From the NCBI GenBank assembly GCA_017591395.1, contig WEDG01007440.1:62001-126000 (forward strand): a stretch of DNA of 64,000 nucleotides, in the 5' to 3' direction. This DNA comes from Schistocephalus solidus (Eukaryota; Platyhelminthes; Cestoda; Diphyllobothriidea; Diphyllobothriidae). Numbering within the stretch: position 1 is the stretch's first letter; each line of letters starts with the position of its first letter. The notes under the pieces were generated by a model that was not told the origin of the DNA, did not search any database, and was given only the letters and a program-made list of their open reading frames with translations. Both the position numbers and the translations under genes were made by a program. Shown one piece after another: positions 21,301 through 32,425 of this stretch.

Positions 21301-22234
21301 CATTGTGACAGCATGACAAGAACAATATGGTCCAGAGTCTGTCTGAGGCATGCATAATCATGAAATAACCAGCAAGTGTGACGTTGATAGGACACAAGGC
21401 ATCTTTAAAGTCCGAAGCGTTGACTGTGGTTATTTAATTGACGCAGTGAAAATTCTGAGAGTTTTGGCTTCATATAAGGCCACCCATTGATGGTACTGGA
21501 GCGGCACTCGGACTCTTTCGGATATGCAAAATCGTCATTCAGGGTCACGCTTAGACAGACTACTAAAAAATCTTATAGGAGAGTGATATACACCGATTTA
21601 TCCTGATGACAGTACGTATATACACATTTCCACGCTATCTTGCCTCCCACGCAGGCGATAACATAGCAACTGGCCTTTTCTAATTGAGAAGGGTTTACAG
21701 TCCGAGACAGAGATGACACTGGAATGGCTCGTATTTGACGGAACAGGGGCGTAACTACTATTCAAACAGTGTAAGAGAAGGCTAGACGTGATCAATGCCT
21801 TAGAGCTTTAAACCTGTGGCTTTTAAATCACACTAAGCTATCGAACTTGTGCTCAGCGCTGCGATCAGAGGGATTAGAATGGGGCACACCGGATGTTGTT
21901 CTATCTGTTCTATGAAGTTTTCGGAATTTTGAGCATAAATAAATTAAACCTCGTGTTTATAACTTCACTGTAGTATTAGAAATTGTAATGGCTGATTCGG
22001 TAGAGGGAAACATGCAATCACAGGCTTGTGATACTTTAGTAATGACATAGGTGCTAGTTTGGCAGTTTTTGCTTGGAATAGAGACAAAATATATTATAGA
22101 GTATAGCTAGAACTCCCAATGTGTTCTTGCGTAAAATGTAATATCAATTTCATCTTTGCCAACACGTGATTATTGTTCAAATAACATGTAGAAATACGGA
22201 AGAAGAAAACTGAAAGAGCATCAGAGCATCACTT
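18311..22234. other. No gene recognised; one diverged tandem pair
   Basis: Two stretches about 320 bp apart, 18,990-19,110 and 19,310-19,430, share an AAGGGTGAMATGAT block, a GGAGACG/GTAGACG block and GACGAATACTC, in the same order. They look like an old tandem duplication of an unidentified repeat. The rest (19.5-22.2 kb) is AT-rich with no supported exon. Confidence 0.35.
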
Positions 22235-23430
22235 TTAGGAGCCCAGTGTCAGAGATAAGGGCAGGAACAGAAAATGACACAAGGCCAATCAACAATGAGT
22301 AACTCAGGTCTACAGTGGACTGCGCCAGATTAGTAAAGCCTTTGACTGAGTTTTAGGTTATATAAACTCTAGGCTTATTCTGTTTCTGGAATAGCTGATT
22401 ATCATCTTGTCTGCGAAGTTAAACACGTGACAAGTTTCTTAGGTGAAGGCAGCTACTTGTGATAATTCTTCATCCATACCTCAGCAAAATTTACTTGTGT
22501 ACATGCGCTCCGAGCATGCGTACAGTCTGACCTACGTAAGTACCAGCGCAGTCCAGGTACGATATACCATACACTGTACCCGGCTGTCCCCTGATATTTA
22601 ACTGATCATTGATTTCCATTTTCATGACATGTTCATGGTTACTTTGTGTCCGAGTGCGATGCCAATACAGTCTCGCACAATGCGCTCGGTTGCCTCTGGG
22701 GTGTCCTTGATGTAAAGCAGTGCTGTCCCATTATCAATGAAGTTTCCGGTTATGTCCTCCGATTTGAACGCATAGGCATCAACATGCAAATAGGCATCCT
22801 GTATACGTTCATTGCAGAAATATATACCTTTGCCTGATTTCTTCCGGGTTGCTCTAGTGGGTCTTGACCCCTTTAAAGATTGTTAGCACACAACTTCGTT
22901 TTCGGCCCAACAGATAGCTGCTGTATAACCTGAAGTGCTACGTAATATTCCTTGCCTTCCTGTAAACTGTTGTAGGCAACGATCGGAAACGCTAACGTGG
23001 TAAGAAAACTCAAACCAGTGGTTTATCTGTTCCTTTACACGGTTGCCTTTATTTCGTCATTGAGAACCCATCTGACAATCACATCAAGGAGGGACAGCTA
23101 CTGTTTATTTTAGTTTTTCACATGAATTGTACATCTGGGAAAATTTAAATAACTAGATTATGAAAATTATGTAACCTTTCATTATGAAGGTAAAAAAACT
23201 TCTCAACAACAAAAGATCTGCTTCTACTGGAGAAAGGCATTTTTAGGACCCATTCTACCAATAAATTTGAGAGTTAAAAACTTTCGGAGCCCACTTGAGT
23301 ACTCTTAAGCTGCTCTCTGGTTTCTCCCTCAAAGCAACAGTTGAATTTTTGGTGAAATTTGTACCACCTAGGGAGATGCTTAATTTTGAGCGGGTTCTAA
23401 GTTTCTCCCTAAGCCTCCACAACATTTTGC
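22235..23430 (-). pseudogene. Old Penelope-like element remnant (PLE copy 4)
   Basis: It aligns by eye with PLE copy 1 along most of its length but is heavily diverged. From left to right: a decayed terminal module with GTCAGAGATAAG (22,249-22,260); GIY-YIG text (GCGAAGTTAAACACGTGACA at about 22,415, and the ACAGTCTGACCTACGTAAGT site at about 22,520); and RT motif B text near 23,250-23,330. Short frames still show LREKLRTRSKLSIS and ALREKPESSLRVLKW where the family has SLKIEHLMKLFEL and ARETYEQIKGTPMG. It carries many stops and indels. It is clearly much older than the 3-7 kb copies. Confidence 0.7.
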
Positions 23431-23689
23431 ACAGCCTTCGTGTGCCAGCATAAGTGGTTTGGATGTTTGTTTTTTCCGTTATTACTTTCATATCTAACGA
23501 TGATGTGCCGCATGATTTCGCTTTCTGACCAGCATTTTGCTTCCTTACATCAGTAATGATTAGTGGACATCTGCCTTTTGGACAATGAATGTTTTCCGGC
23601 AGTGAAGAGGTCACTGACCATAACTTGAAATGGACCAGATCAGTCCTTCCGCAAATGCCAGCCGTCGTAATCATTAAAACCCAAACAAC

Positions 23690-23800
23690 CTCAGCAGGAG
23701 TCGAAAGTGAGCTGTTGAATGTGTTGTAGCAACGAACTTTATGAAAGCAGCCGAGTTAGAAGAGATTCTACTGGAATTTGAGAGTTTTGGGACGCGGATC
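23690..23800 (-). pseudogene. Decayed duplicate of the Ser/Thr-rich exon
   Basis: On the minus strand this aligns with the exon at 24,718-24,830: shared AATCTCTTC, a run of Thr/Ser codons, CAGCTCACTTTCGACTCC. The donor is lost: GACTCC is followed by TGCTGAGG instead of AGGTAAGT. It probably arose by the tandem duplication that also copied flanking intron sequence. Confidence 0.45.
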
Positions 23801-24717
23801 AACAAATTACCAAAAATGCAGAAAAGGTTGCCTAGAATAGTATCAGTCGATAAGGGGGAGCTCGTAAAAATACTGCATGTCGCAGGGAAGAGGCCTCTGG
23901 AGAATTTCTCACTTGTTTTTTTACCCAAAAACACGCATCAATAAGCAGGTTGGTTAAACAAAAATAGGACTTAGTTACTAGGTGATTTTGCAGTTTAAAA
24001 TAATTAATTTGACCCAGATGGGAAGAAAACTCGGTGGCCTGAATGGGATTCAATTAGGCTTCAGTAAAGACAAGGCTCAACCCATAGAAGCTACGAGACA
24101 CCACATTTGGGTCAAATTGTCCACCCAGCCTACTGCAACTTATGGAATCCGCCAATTCTGATACAGTTAACTGGTTACTTAGCAAGATTTCCTAGGCGGT
24201 TAGATTAAAATCCGCCAGATGACTACCACCGCAGCCTACCGCAGACCAAGGATATCAAGGACCCCGTGCCGGAGACCAGGTGTTGGAACCTAGTGTGCGG
24301 TGGATGACGATCCACACTTCTATGACTGTTCATACTGTTCACACGCACAGCGATGAAACTGGTCCTAGTTTGACCTCAAATTTACGACCATCCTAGGTCG
24401 ATATAGCTCAAGGAAGAAACGATGAAAATTTGAGGCGGAGGTTTGCTGAGGTTGACACCAACACTGGGCATACTGACCTCTAGTGGCATTGAATATCCAA
24501 GGATTAGGACACGATGGCTGCAGATAATTGGAGCAAACTTATTTGATACCAGCCGACAATGAAGGCACAAGATAGGGAAGCAAAGGAGTCATCAGACCCA
24601 AAAAAACCCCACGGAGGCTCAGCTGCCCTCTGTCGAGGTGATGCCTGCTAAGGCAATTCACAGAGAAGACCGCCAAAGCTAGTAGTTTTTCGCATAAGCA
24701 AGGTGTACTACTTACCT

Positions 24718-24830
24718 GGAGTCGAAAACTGAGCTGCTGAAGCTGTCGTACTAACGGGCCTCGTGGAAGCGACTGGGGTTGAAGAGATTGTGCTGGCTTT
24801 TGAGGTTTTGAAAATGCATAAAAGTGTAGT
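24718..24830 (-). CDS. Candidate Ser/Thr-rich exon of a minus-strand host gene
   Basis: The minus strand reads STISSTPVASTRPVSTTASA then AQFSTPG, followed by a strong donor CCAG|GTAAGTAG at about 24,718. A possible acceptor is the TCAAAAG just before the Ser codons. The composition suggests an O-glycosylated stalk or linker in an extracellular protein. That would fit the FN3 exons on the same strand at 27.7 and 29.2 kb, but the link is an inference. Confidence 0.35.
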
Positions 24831-25162
24831 TGATTTTAGCATATTAAAATGCTTGATGTTATTGCTAAAAACCCGAACCCACATATGGGAACTCGAAGAC
24901 ATGAGATCAGGAGCATGGTTCCAATGATCAATTTTAGGACCTAGTATGATCCCACAAGGCACTTAGTAAAAACACGAACCGTATGCCTGTTCAAATGTGG
25001 GCTAAGACACGTGAAAGGCACACTCCCTCCCGTTTGATAATACAGATAAACTTAAACAAAATTGCAGGAACTGTACCTTATCCCTGACCCAAATATCCCC
25101 CGAAATTAGCATAAGATTCCCGGAATAGAGAGTGGTGATTCAATAGTTCCCGTCTTACTCAC

Positions 25163-25182
25163 TGTGGACCCAAACCACTAAC
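25163..25182 (-). CDS. Candidate 20-nt microexon
   Basis: On the minus strand TTTTGTTTCTCTGCCAG (a strong acceptor) is followed by 20 nt and then GTGAGTAAG (a strong donor). One frame gives VSGLGPQ, like the loop before strand F of an FN3 domain. It is too short to be certain: acceptor and donor may be chance or belong to alternative exons. Confidence 0.25.
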
Positions 25183-25595
25183 CTGGCAGAGAAACAAAAC
25201 ACGATTGACCTTTATGAAAATTTATTGAGCTCTGAAGGTTATTTTCACGAACAAACTGCGTGCATTTTTAGAAATCATTTCAGTTTGGCCATTATTCTGT
25301 CCAACCATAACCAAAAAAGTGTTGAGCAACTTCTCACAGATATGAACCGATCAGACTATAAAGAAGCACTGCGACCACATCGTATAGTGAGGCCTTGTCA
25401 AGAGCTTGCTAACAGCACGCTGCCCGGAAGAGAACGCACGCGCTTTCAAATGAGATCAAATGACTCTTTTCGGGGATTTGGACATCCCAAACACCAAATG
25501 AGGTACGAGACTCGACTGAGAGCCATTAGAATAAGCTCATTTGGGTAGAGTTACGCATCCAACCTATTGTTACTTATGTAATTCAGGAGTTCTGA

Positions 25596-25690
25596 CCACT
25601 CACGCAGGATGTGTTGTTTGGAGAGTTCCCCGGGGATAGAAAACAAAGGACGTTAGAAGTTTCATCTCTGGTTTATTTGCCAAGGGAAGC
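25596..25690 (-). CDS. Candidate exon, first of a duplicated pair
   Basis: The minus strand has the text GGGGAACTCTCCAAACAACA then CATCCTGC|GTGAGTGG, with a frame reading SIPGELSKQHIL. The copy 0.5 kb away (26,108-26,190) shares the donor and the text. The acceptor is not clear. Confidence 0.3.
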
Positions 25691-26107
25691 CAGTGGTATC
25701 CAGGACTCAGAGCCGGGCAAACCGATAGTTGAACCTCGAATACAGTGGATTAATGAGCCTATGTTCCATGTCTCCTTTCTCTTTTCAGGACTGCTTTACC
25801 GTTATTAAGACCCGTAAATTGTTTTTGAACCATAAGAGTGTTACTTACGCGTAAGAGTGTGCTTACAACACACATCGGAGTAACTGGCTTTCAGGGAACG
25901 ACAATCTTAGACAGTTTAAAGAAAATAGCTCACATTGGGGCGTGATTTTCTCATGTTGACAGCATTAACGGACATATTGACTTACCTCGGTCTTACAAGG
26001 ACCTTCGTACCCCCAACGCAGACCAGTAAAAGACAGCAGCATTTGGATTACGGAAAATGACCAAGTAGTACCTAATAACGGAATCACATGATGAGAGGGC
26101 AGATGGG

Positions 26108-26190
26108 ACTACTCACGCAGGAAGTGTTGTTTGGAGATTTCCAAAGGAATGAAAATAAAGGGCAGATGGGACACTTGATTGACTAATAAC
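26108..26190 (-). CDS. Candidate exon, second of a duplicated pair
   Basis: The minus strand reads SHLPFIFIPLEISKQHFL and ends CTTCCTGC|GTGAGTAG. The peptide and donor match the 25,596-25,690 copy (SIPGELSKQHIL). The acceptor may be TCAATCAAG just upstream. No family recognised. Confidence 0.3.
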
Positions 26191-26699
26191 CCTTCAAAGG
26201 GCAACTATCCTCTATCTACGTGTGACTTATATAGTAAGCAGTTTCCAAACCTGTCAGGCCTCCACAAACAGACTGAGCTAGCGAAAAAAGAAGATTATTC
26301 TACGACAACGAGACCGACACAAATTCCGAATTCATATTAGCTGTTGTACAGTTAACTCCTTGAAAGAAGTGAGCTAATCATGCACTCTGAAATGCGGAGG
26401 TCAGTTATCAATTTCTCAGTTAACTACCTTTTTGGGCACTAATCCTTCTTGGCCAACCCTAGTGTCAGCAACTACGAAACAGCCAGTGAGTTATTAAACT
26501 TCGAACTGCAGACCCTGAACTGTGGGCTAAAGTTATCAGTCTCTCACACAGAACAGTCCATTTTTCTGTAGGAAAATTTAGGAATAAACGGACCATAGTC
26601 ACTGATGGCAGCGATGATTACGACGATGAACATTCTTATAATGACTACCATCTAGCGTTCGGTGGTAGCAAAAGAAGATGTTTACCGAGAGTCCCGTAG
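26191..26699. other. No gene recognised
   Basis: AT-rich sequence between the duplicated exon segments and an R345 fragment. No splice-site-bounded open frame was found. Confidence 0.3.
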
Positions 26700-26965
26700 T
26701 ATAATGGACGCAGAGCGGTGAATTGCGCTTGAATGAGTGATAACAGATAGGCTGAGCGTCTCTCCCTCGTTACTCTCTTTCACCCTGTGGGAACCAGGAA
26801 TACCGGAGGCACTCTCTAGTGATCTAGCTAACAGACTCAAAAGGTCCGTCAACGCGAGCTACACATTGCATGATCCCTTTCCCATTCGTCAGCCGGTCAG
26901 TCATTTGGACTGCCGGCGCCTAGGCGTGCCATCACACCATTCTTCATGTGCAAAACTGGTTATGG
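26700..26965 (+). repeat. R345 fragment
   Basis: GCGGTGAATTGCGCTTGAAT followed by a CTCTCCCTCGTTACTCTC block and, further on, CCGGCGCCTAGGCGTGCCAT resembles the R345 array (GGTGAATTGCGCGTGAATTA near 11,263). Diverged, with an unrelated middle part. Confidence 0.5.
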
Positions 26966-27062
26966 GATTCGTGGATTCTGCGCTAAATGATTCACGAGTG
27001 CCGCCGATTATATGGTTATCACTCTGGTCCACTTCATTTCAAGCATGGCAAGTTTTGAGAGA

Positions 27063-27270
27063 AATCCACCACCACCACCACCAACCGCTTCTTCTTATCT
27101 TCATTGAGCATAAACACGAATCATTTTTTTCAGTACGATCGACTTAAAACTTATTATCTACTTTCATACTTGATTTAATAGATTGTATCCGGCCCAGCCT
27201 ACTAAACCCTAGCATTAAGGACAAAAGTCACGAAATAACACCACCCAGATCTCCACCACCACCACCAACA
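27063..27270. repeat. Two short (CCA)n tracts
   Basis: Pure CCA runs occur at 27,066-27,083 and 27,252-27,268, each preceded by ATCCA or ATCTCCA. They are either microsatellites or the edges of a small duplication. Confidence 0.6.
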
Positions 27271-27716
27271 CCGCGCAAGGATGAGTTGCTTGTTGCTTAG
27301 ATAGTCATCCTGATGATCGTACTTGAAGGCCGCTCACCAATAACGAGCGAGACAAAACTGTTATTTTGCCGACCATTCACATTCAGGTACGTGGCCACAA
27401 CATTTCCGTTCGGAAGAAGAAAATTGATATTAATGTTGTTGGTTCATAGCAGGCATTTATTTCACTCGGCTGGATACCAGCTGACGCGGATTGCAGTGCT
27501 GTTTATTGTCCTTATGCTTATGTCTTTTTGTTTGCTTGAAGCTGTCGATGTATCGAGGTCGAAAATCAATTATTCGATTCTATCCACACCTGCCTCTTTT
27601 AGTATGTGCTCACGTTTTTTCCTTAAATGTCATAAATTTCAAAAATCTACATTCCTTTATATGATATTAAGCATAGTTGTTATGCCATAACTGAAAAACG
27701 AGACAGCAAAACTTAC

Positions 27717-27992
27717 GCAGAGCCGACACCCCCGCCATTACCCTCTTCATTCGGCAGAACAGCGTAGCGCGTACGAACCTCGTAGGGCGTATTGGGCGCC
27801 AGTCCGGAAATAAGGCCTTTGATTACCTTTGACGAAAACTCTTCTCCTAGCACGACTGACCAAGGTTGCTGGGCAAGTTTTACTTAGATTGTGTATTCGA
27901 TGTCACCACGCTCGATAGGGGCCGTTTCCAACCAATCGTAACACCCTGTGTAATGAACAGGCGCGCAACCTCAACCCTCATTTTGATAGGGC
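27717..27992 (-). pseudogene. Fibronectin type III domain exon with frameshift and stop
   Basis: On the minus strand TTTTTTACCACTTAG precedes 27,992 (a good acceptor) and GCTCTGC|GTAAGTTT follows 27,717 (a good donor). The 276 bp between them is the size of one FN3 domain. The start reads MRVEVARLFITQGVTIGWKR, an FN3 strand A/B pattern with the core Trp. The end, in another frame, reads GLISGLAPNTPYEVRTRYAV, the classic L-x-P-x-T-x-Y F-strand pattern. Between them RGDIEYTI is followed by TAA at 27,884-27,886. Either the exon is dead, or a 41-nt GT...AG segment (about 27,863-27,903) is removed as a tiny intron, which would restore the frame but lose strand C. The FN3 assignment is firm; its coding status is not. 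Confidence 0.7.
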
Positions 27993-28049
27993 CTAAGTGG
28001 TAAAAAATTGCATTTGAGGATATTTTATAAAAGATTAGGTCAACGGTTC

Positions 28050-28330
28050 AACCGTCGAGTCTTACGAGGTCCACCGTTTACTCCACATCGGAGAGGTGCG
28101 GGGACGGTGGCTTTGCGCGCGGATTGGCTTTAATTGAGAGTAGACCTGCGCTGCAGCTACTGAACTCTCTCTCTCTCCCTGTCTTTTTTCCCTCAGCCGC
28201 CTGTACCCGGTGTCAATACCGAGTCAAGAAGACCGGAGGTGGATTAGGCGTATATGCCCGGTGCAGCGTGAGCCTGCACCTAGGCGTGCCACCACGCCCT
28301 CACCTCATGTTTGGCATTTTTTATGGCAGT
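28050..28330 (+). repeat. R345 fragment
   Basis: GAGGTCCACCGTTTACTCCA, GGTGCGGGGACGGTGGCTTT and CCGAGTCAAGAAGACCGGAG match the array start at 11,224-11,380 in the same order. This is the best preserved of the isolated fragments. It lies in the intron space just upstream (minus strand) of the FN3 exon. Confidence 0.65.
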
Positions 28331-29204
28331 GCGACCCCAGTAATGCCTGCGGTTCCCTGATCTGGCCCCCGTTCTAGTCGAGCACATCTTACACGCGGCC
28401 CGTTTCGGTGACCGCAGAAGGTTAAGTAACAGGAGGTTTGCAGCAGTATTTTCTTAAAAGGACAGTGACGCTTACAAAGAATAAGCTGCAATTATGAAGA
28501 ACATGTAACCATAAATCAAGACAATGGTCTTGGTGAAATGAATGCATTTTGCCGGATCGGAAGAGCAAAGACTTAACACCTTTGTACTGGAAACCTCTAT
28601 CACACCAAGGAAACCTTATCACGGATTTGAAAGTGCCGTGTCCTTTTATCTGAATCTCTTCTCTAGAGGCCCGACAGACAATAGTCAAAAAAGGCACCTT
28701 TGCCATTCATGGAAAAGGCACTACAAAAAGCTCTTTTTTAATGGCTTTCTGGAAAAGTATATATAACGTTCGGTTAGTTTTCACCACCCGATAACGATCG
28801 AACGTCAATTGAAGTTGTATCAAGTTCCATCCTTAGAAAAGTCGAATGTGCATTGGATTTGCAAATGTTCACCTGATCGACTCCGCTTTGAACTCGATAA
28901 GCTAATCATACCACACGGTTTTTTTCACAGATTCTAGGGGCACTTTAAAGATAACCGTGTTTCAAATTTAAAGTGGTTACCAGTCGAAGTACGAGCCTTT
29001 ATTCCCTATTACCAGACACTAAGCACCAGTAGCAATAGATTATGCCTTTATGCCTATCCAAACCGCAAGAATGAAAAGTGCCCAATTCCTAGGAGGGAAA
29101 AATTATATCATACTTGTAGGCCACATTTGCACTTTGTTACTAAAGGCAGGTGCACTTTTGGCTTCCTATTCCCCTTCCCCAACAGCGACTGGCATAACCT
29201 TGCA
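28331..29204. other. No gene recognised
   Basis: AT-rich, probably intron of the minus-strand FN3 gene. Open frames of 74-94 codons on both strands have no motif. Confidence 0.3.
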
Positions 29205-29413
29205 TTTTTATTGAGTACAGTCTTTCAACTTCTTGAAGACGGTACTGGTAGCGCCAAAACTTCTGTGCTGCCCAACGTAACTCCAGTCGGAATCTTCACA
29301 GACAACCATGCAGTACGCTTTCTCAACCCTGAACGCGGATACTGGACTCAGCGACACGCGGATTATTCCCGGGCCAGTCACCGCGCCTGTGAAGTTGACA
29401 GGTGCTGGAAGGG
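29205..29413 (-). CDS. Candidate FN3 half-domain exon
   Basis: On the minus strand CAACTCTCTTACAG precedes 29,413, an excellent acceptor. The exon reads LPAPVNFTGAVTGPGIIRVS, then LSPVSAFRVEKAYCMVVCED and ends near STVFKKLKDCTQ before TAA at about 29,205. The pattern P-x-P-x-x-F-x-G at the start, I-R-V-S-L-S-P in strand B and the L-K at the end fit the first two-thirds of an FN3 domain; splitting such domains by an intron is common. The donor is not clear (perhaps GACT|GTACTC). It may continue in the exon at 27,717-27,992 or another not found. Confidence 0.45.
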
Positions 29414-30165
29414 CTGTAAGAGAGTTGTTAAGTATGTTAGACTGTTTAATCATCACTACCTGCATAGAGCGGTCGTGGATTAAAATTAAGCCTACGCGTG
29501 ATTTCCTGAAAAATGTAAGCGGTTCAGAAGCATTCAGGAAGATCAGCCTGTATAGAGCCAACAGAGTGGTTTACGGTGCGATTGATAAGACGGCCTAATA
29601 AAAACCAAGAGAAGGTCCTCACGGAACACAGGAGTGTAAAATGCATTTCCTAACCATTCCAGGAATGAAATGAGCCAGTATCCTTAAGCTGCCAGTTGTG
29701 AGAGAGGCGAAATTACAGTTCGAAGGCTCTTCCTCCACGCCCAATCCTACGCAGATAGTCGGCAGCTCTCAAGACGTAAGCTGGTACTTACTCAAGAAAA
29801 CTTACTAAAACCAATGACCAGGTAATGGCAATTCAGAAAAAGAGTAAGAATCAGTTGAGTTGCCGCAAATGCCTATGAGAATCGCACAAGCTGGTGGACA
29901 CTCTTATTGTACCATTTGTATTTGCCTTTCCGATCGTGAATACGTGATCACAAAACGCGCTTATGAGCCTTCAGGTGGCCACCTGACAACGGCAACAGTA
30001 TAATCCACCAAAGTGATTGATCTTCTCGGTTAGGTCTGGAGCTTCATTGGTGGACAGCGCAAGTTTTTGGGTTCCTGCGAGCTGCTTCATATTTCCACGT
30101 GAATTGTTCAAAATCCAATCTCATAAAGATCTGCCTTTGGAAAAGGCAAGGTGAATCGGACTTAC

Positions 30166-30210
30166 CAGAACCGTCATTACAGTCCTCGGCCAAACGAAAG
30201 AGCGGTGGGC
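30166..30210 (-). CDS. Candidate 45-nt microexon
   Basis: Minus strand: CCTGCCCTTCCGTAG, then 45 nt, then GTAAGTCC. Two frames are open; one gives PPLFRLAEDCNDGS. The splice sites are strong and the length is a multiple of three. No family recognised. Confidence 0.3.
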
Positions 30211-30289
30211 CTACGGAAGGGCAGGCCAACACGTGAATCGATCACTGTATTTTGTTTATTCTGCCTTTATTGGTAAGCTTGCCCACCAT

Positions 30290-30610
30290 CGAAGACCGTT
30301 CGACAGTTCGACCATCGAGTTCGATTACCTTTGCCGCATACTATAGAACAGGCTGGAAGCAAACTCGGGGACTTGCGCATTCATCAGTTTTTAGGTGATA
30401 AATAGACTTGCGCTGCATCTACCGCTCGTTGTCGTCCCTCATCCGCCCGTGGCCGTTGTCAAGATAGAGTGAAGAAGACTGGAGGAAGGATCTGGCTCAG
30501 GTTTAGGGCACAGCGAAATCTGCACCTCCAGTTTGATCATCGGGTTCGACGCGATGCCCACCGTGTGCTCCACAGCATGATGGTACAGGGACGGTGATAT
30601 ATGCGAAAGT
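30290..30610 (+). repeat. R345 fragment with an internal duplication
   Basis: Two starts of the repeat lie in tandem: CGACAGTTCGACCATCGAGT at 30,300 and a related GGGTTCGACGCGATGCCCAC at 30,545, which runs on to GTACAGGGACGGTGAT. Between them CTTGCGCTGCATCTACCGCT and GTCAAGATAGAGTGAAGAAG match the array. Diverged. Confidence 0.55.
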
Positions 30611-31473
30611 ATACTGCATTCGAAGTTGCTGGCATTGGTGCAGCGAAAGTCGACAAATTACACCGATGTCCGGGTTCTACCTTGAGTCTTTTTTGAAGAA
30701 AAAAAACGATTAGCTTTCAGTTACAACCAAAATAAACATGCGAACACGCATGATTTGATGAAAATTAATTATCGTACTTGATACAAACAGAAACTATCCG
30801 AGTCATCTTACTGCCTATAGCTTTGGCTATCAAAGAGCCTTCACTGGTCTTATTGTTTATTTTATTTGGTTTTGCATGCGGGCAAAGATTTTGCGACTCA
30901 TTTGACTCCGGCCTCTACTTATTGCTCATAGATTAATTAGCAAGACTAGCCAGAATTGGTTTGTAGTAGGGCTTCGGAAGGCGTGAACTCTACGAAAAAC
31001 CGCATTTTCTCTACGAAAAATGTTAAAATTTCTGAATCCCTAATGCTTTCTTTGTACTTTTATTTTGTTGTCTTTTCATTGTTGTTGTTGCTGTTGATTT
31101 TGATGATAATGATGTTGCCATTGTTGATGGTGTTGACGATTATGTTGTTGTTGCTGAAGATGATGATTATAAATGATGTTATTTTTGTTGATAATGATGT
31201 TGGTTTTGTTGTTGTTGGTTATGTTGGTGTTTTTGATTATGAAGTTGTTGTCATTTATTATGATGATGATAATGAAGATGATGTCTTTGATGACGACGAG
31301 GATGAAATGTTGTTGTTGATTATGATGTTTTTTGTTGTTGATGATGAGGATGATGCTAATGTTTAATTTCTTGGTGCTGTTGTTGAAAATGATGTTTTTC
31401 AGTTGATCACGATGATGATGATATTATCGTTGTTGTTTCTGATGTTGTTGTTGTCGCTGATGATAGTTGATAA

Positions 31474-31530
31474 CAAGAGCATTATTAGCCTGTTTCGGAT
31501 TCCATCTCGAACCCATCATCAGACAGAGTA
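31474..31530 (-). repeat. Hammerhead-like insert 1 in the GTT/GAT array
   Basis: On the minus strand: CTGATGA (31,522-31,516), one U, a 6-bp stem GGGTTC / GAATCC with a 6-nt loop (31,514-31,497, one G-U pair), then GAAAC (31,496-31,492). This is the order of a hammerhead core (box CUGANGA, helix II, box GAAA), except for one extra nucleotide before helix II. Helices I and III are not obvious. The second insert shares GAGCATTA and GTTTCGGATTC on the plus strand. Confidence 0.35.
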
Positions 31531-32344
31531 CCAACTACGGGATGTTGTTGTTGATGATGAGGCTGTTGTTGATGAGGAAATTGTTATTATTGCTGATGTT
31601 GTTGTTAAAGATGATAAGGTTGTTGTTGACGATGATGATTTTTTGTTTGATGGTTAAGTATTTGCTGATGCTGATCATGAGGTTGATGTTGATGACGATG
31701 ATGACGTTGGTATTGATGGTAAATTTATTGTTGTTGTTATTGTTGTTGTTGTTTTTATTGTTGCTGATGATTATGATGAGCATGATTATGTTGATGGTGA
31801 TGTTTTTTGTTAATGTTGAAGTTGGTGATAGTGGTGTTGATGACAATGCTGTTGTTTTTGACGATGTTGCTATTGTTGCTACATTTGTTGCTGATGATTG
31901 TGTTGTTGTTGATTATTTTGATATTGTTTCAAGAAGTTATTGTTACTTTTGATGATTATTTTGATCTTGCTGATTAGGATGTTTTTGGTGATTGTGAAGT
32001 TGTTGGTGTTTTTTCATGGTTATGTTGATCTATTTGTTGATCGTGAAGTTTTTATTGTTGTTGATGATGTTGATGTTGTTGATGATGTTGATTTTATTGT
32101 TGTTGCTGATGTTATCATTGGTGCTTATGGTGTTATTGATGATGATGATTATTATGATGAGGATGATGGCTTTTTGTTGTGGATTATAATGTCTTTTGTT
32201 GTTGCTGATGAGAATGATGTTCATGTTTAAATACTTGTTGCTTTTGTTGAAAATAATGTGTTGAAGTTGTTGATGCTGATGATGTTTACCTTGTTGTTCC
32301 TGGTGTCGTTGTTGCCGATAATGATGATGTTGATAACAAGGTGA

Positions 32345-32425
32345 TGCGATCACTGGGAAAAGAGCATTACTCGCCTGATGTTTCGGATTCAAAATTGAAC
32401 ACAGCCTCAGAGACAGTATTAAATT
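32345..32425 (-). repeat. Hammerhead-like insert 2, degraded
   Basis: The plus strand has AGAGCATTACTCGCCTGATG then TTTCGGATTC and AGCCTCAGAGACAG, clearly related to insert 1 about 870 bp upstream. On the minus strand GAAAC (32,384-32,380) is kept, the stem is partial (TTCAA / TTGAA), and box 1 reads CTGAGGC instead of CTGANGA. Confidence 0.3.
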
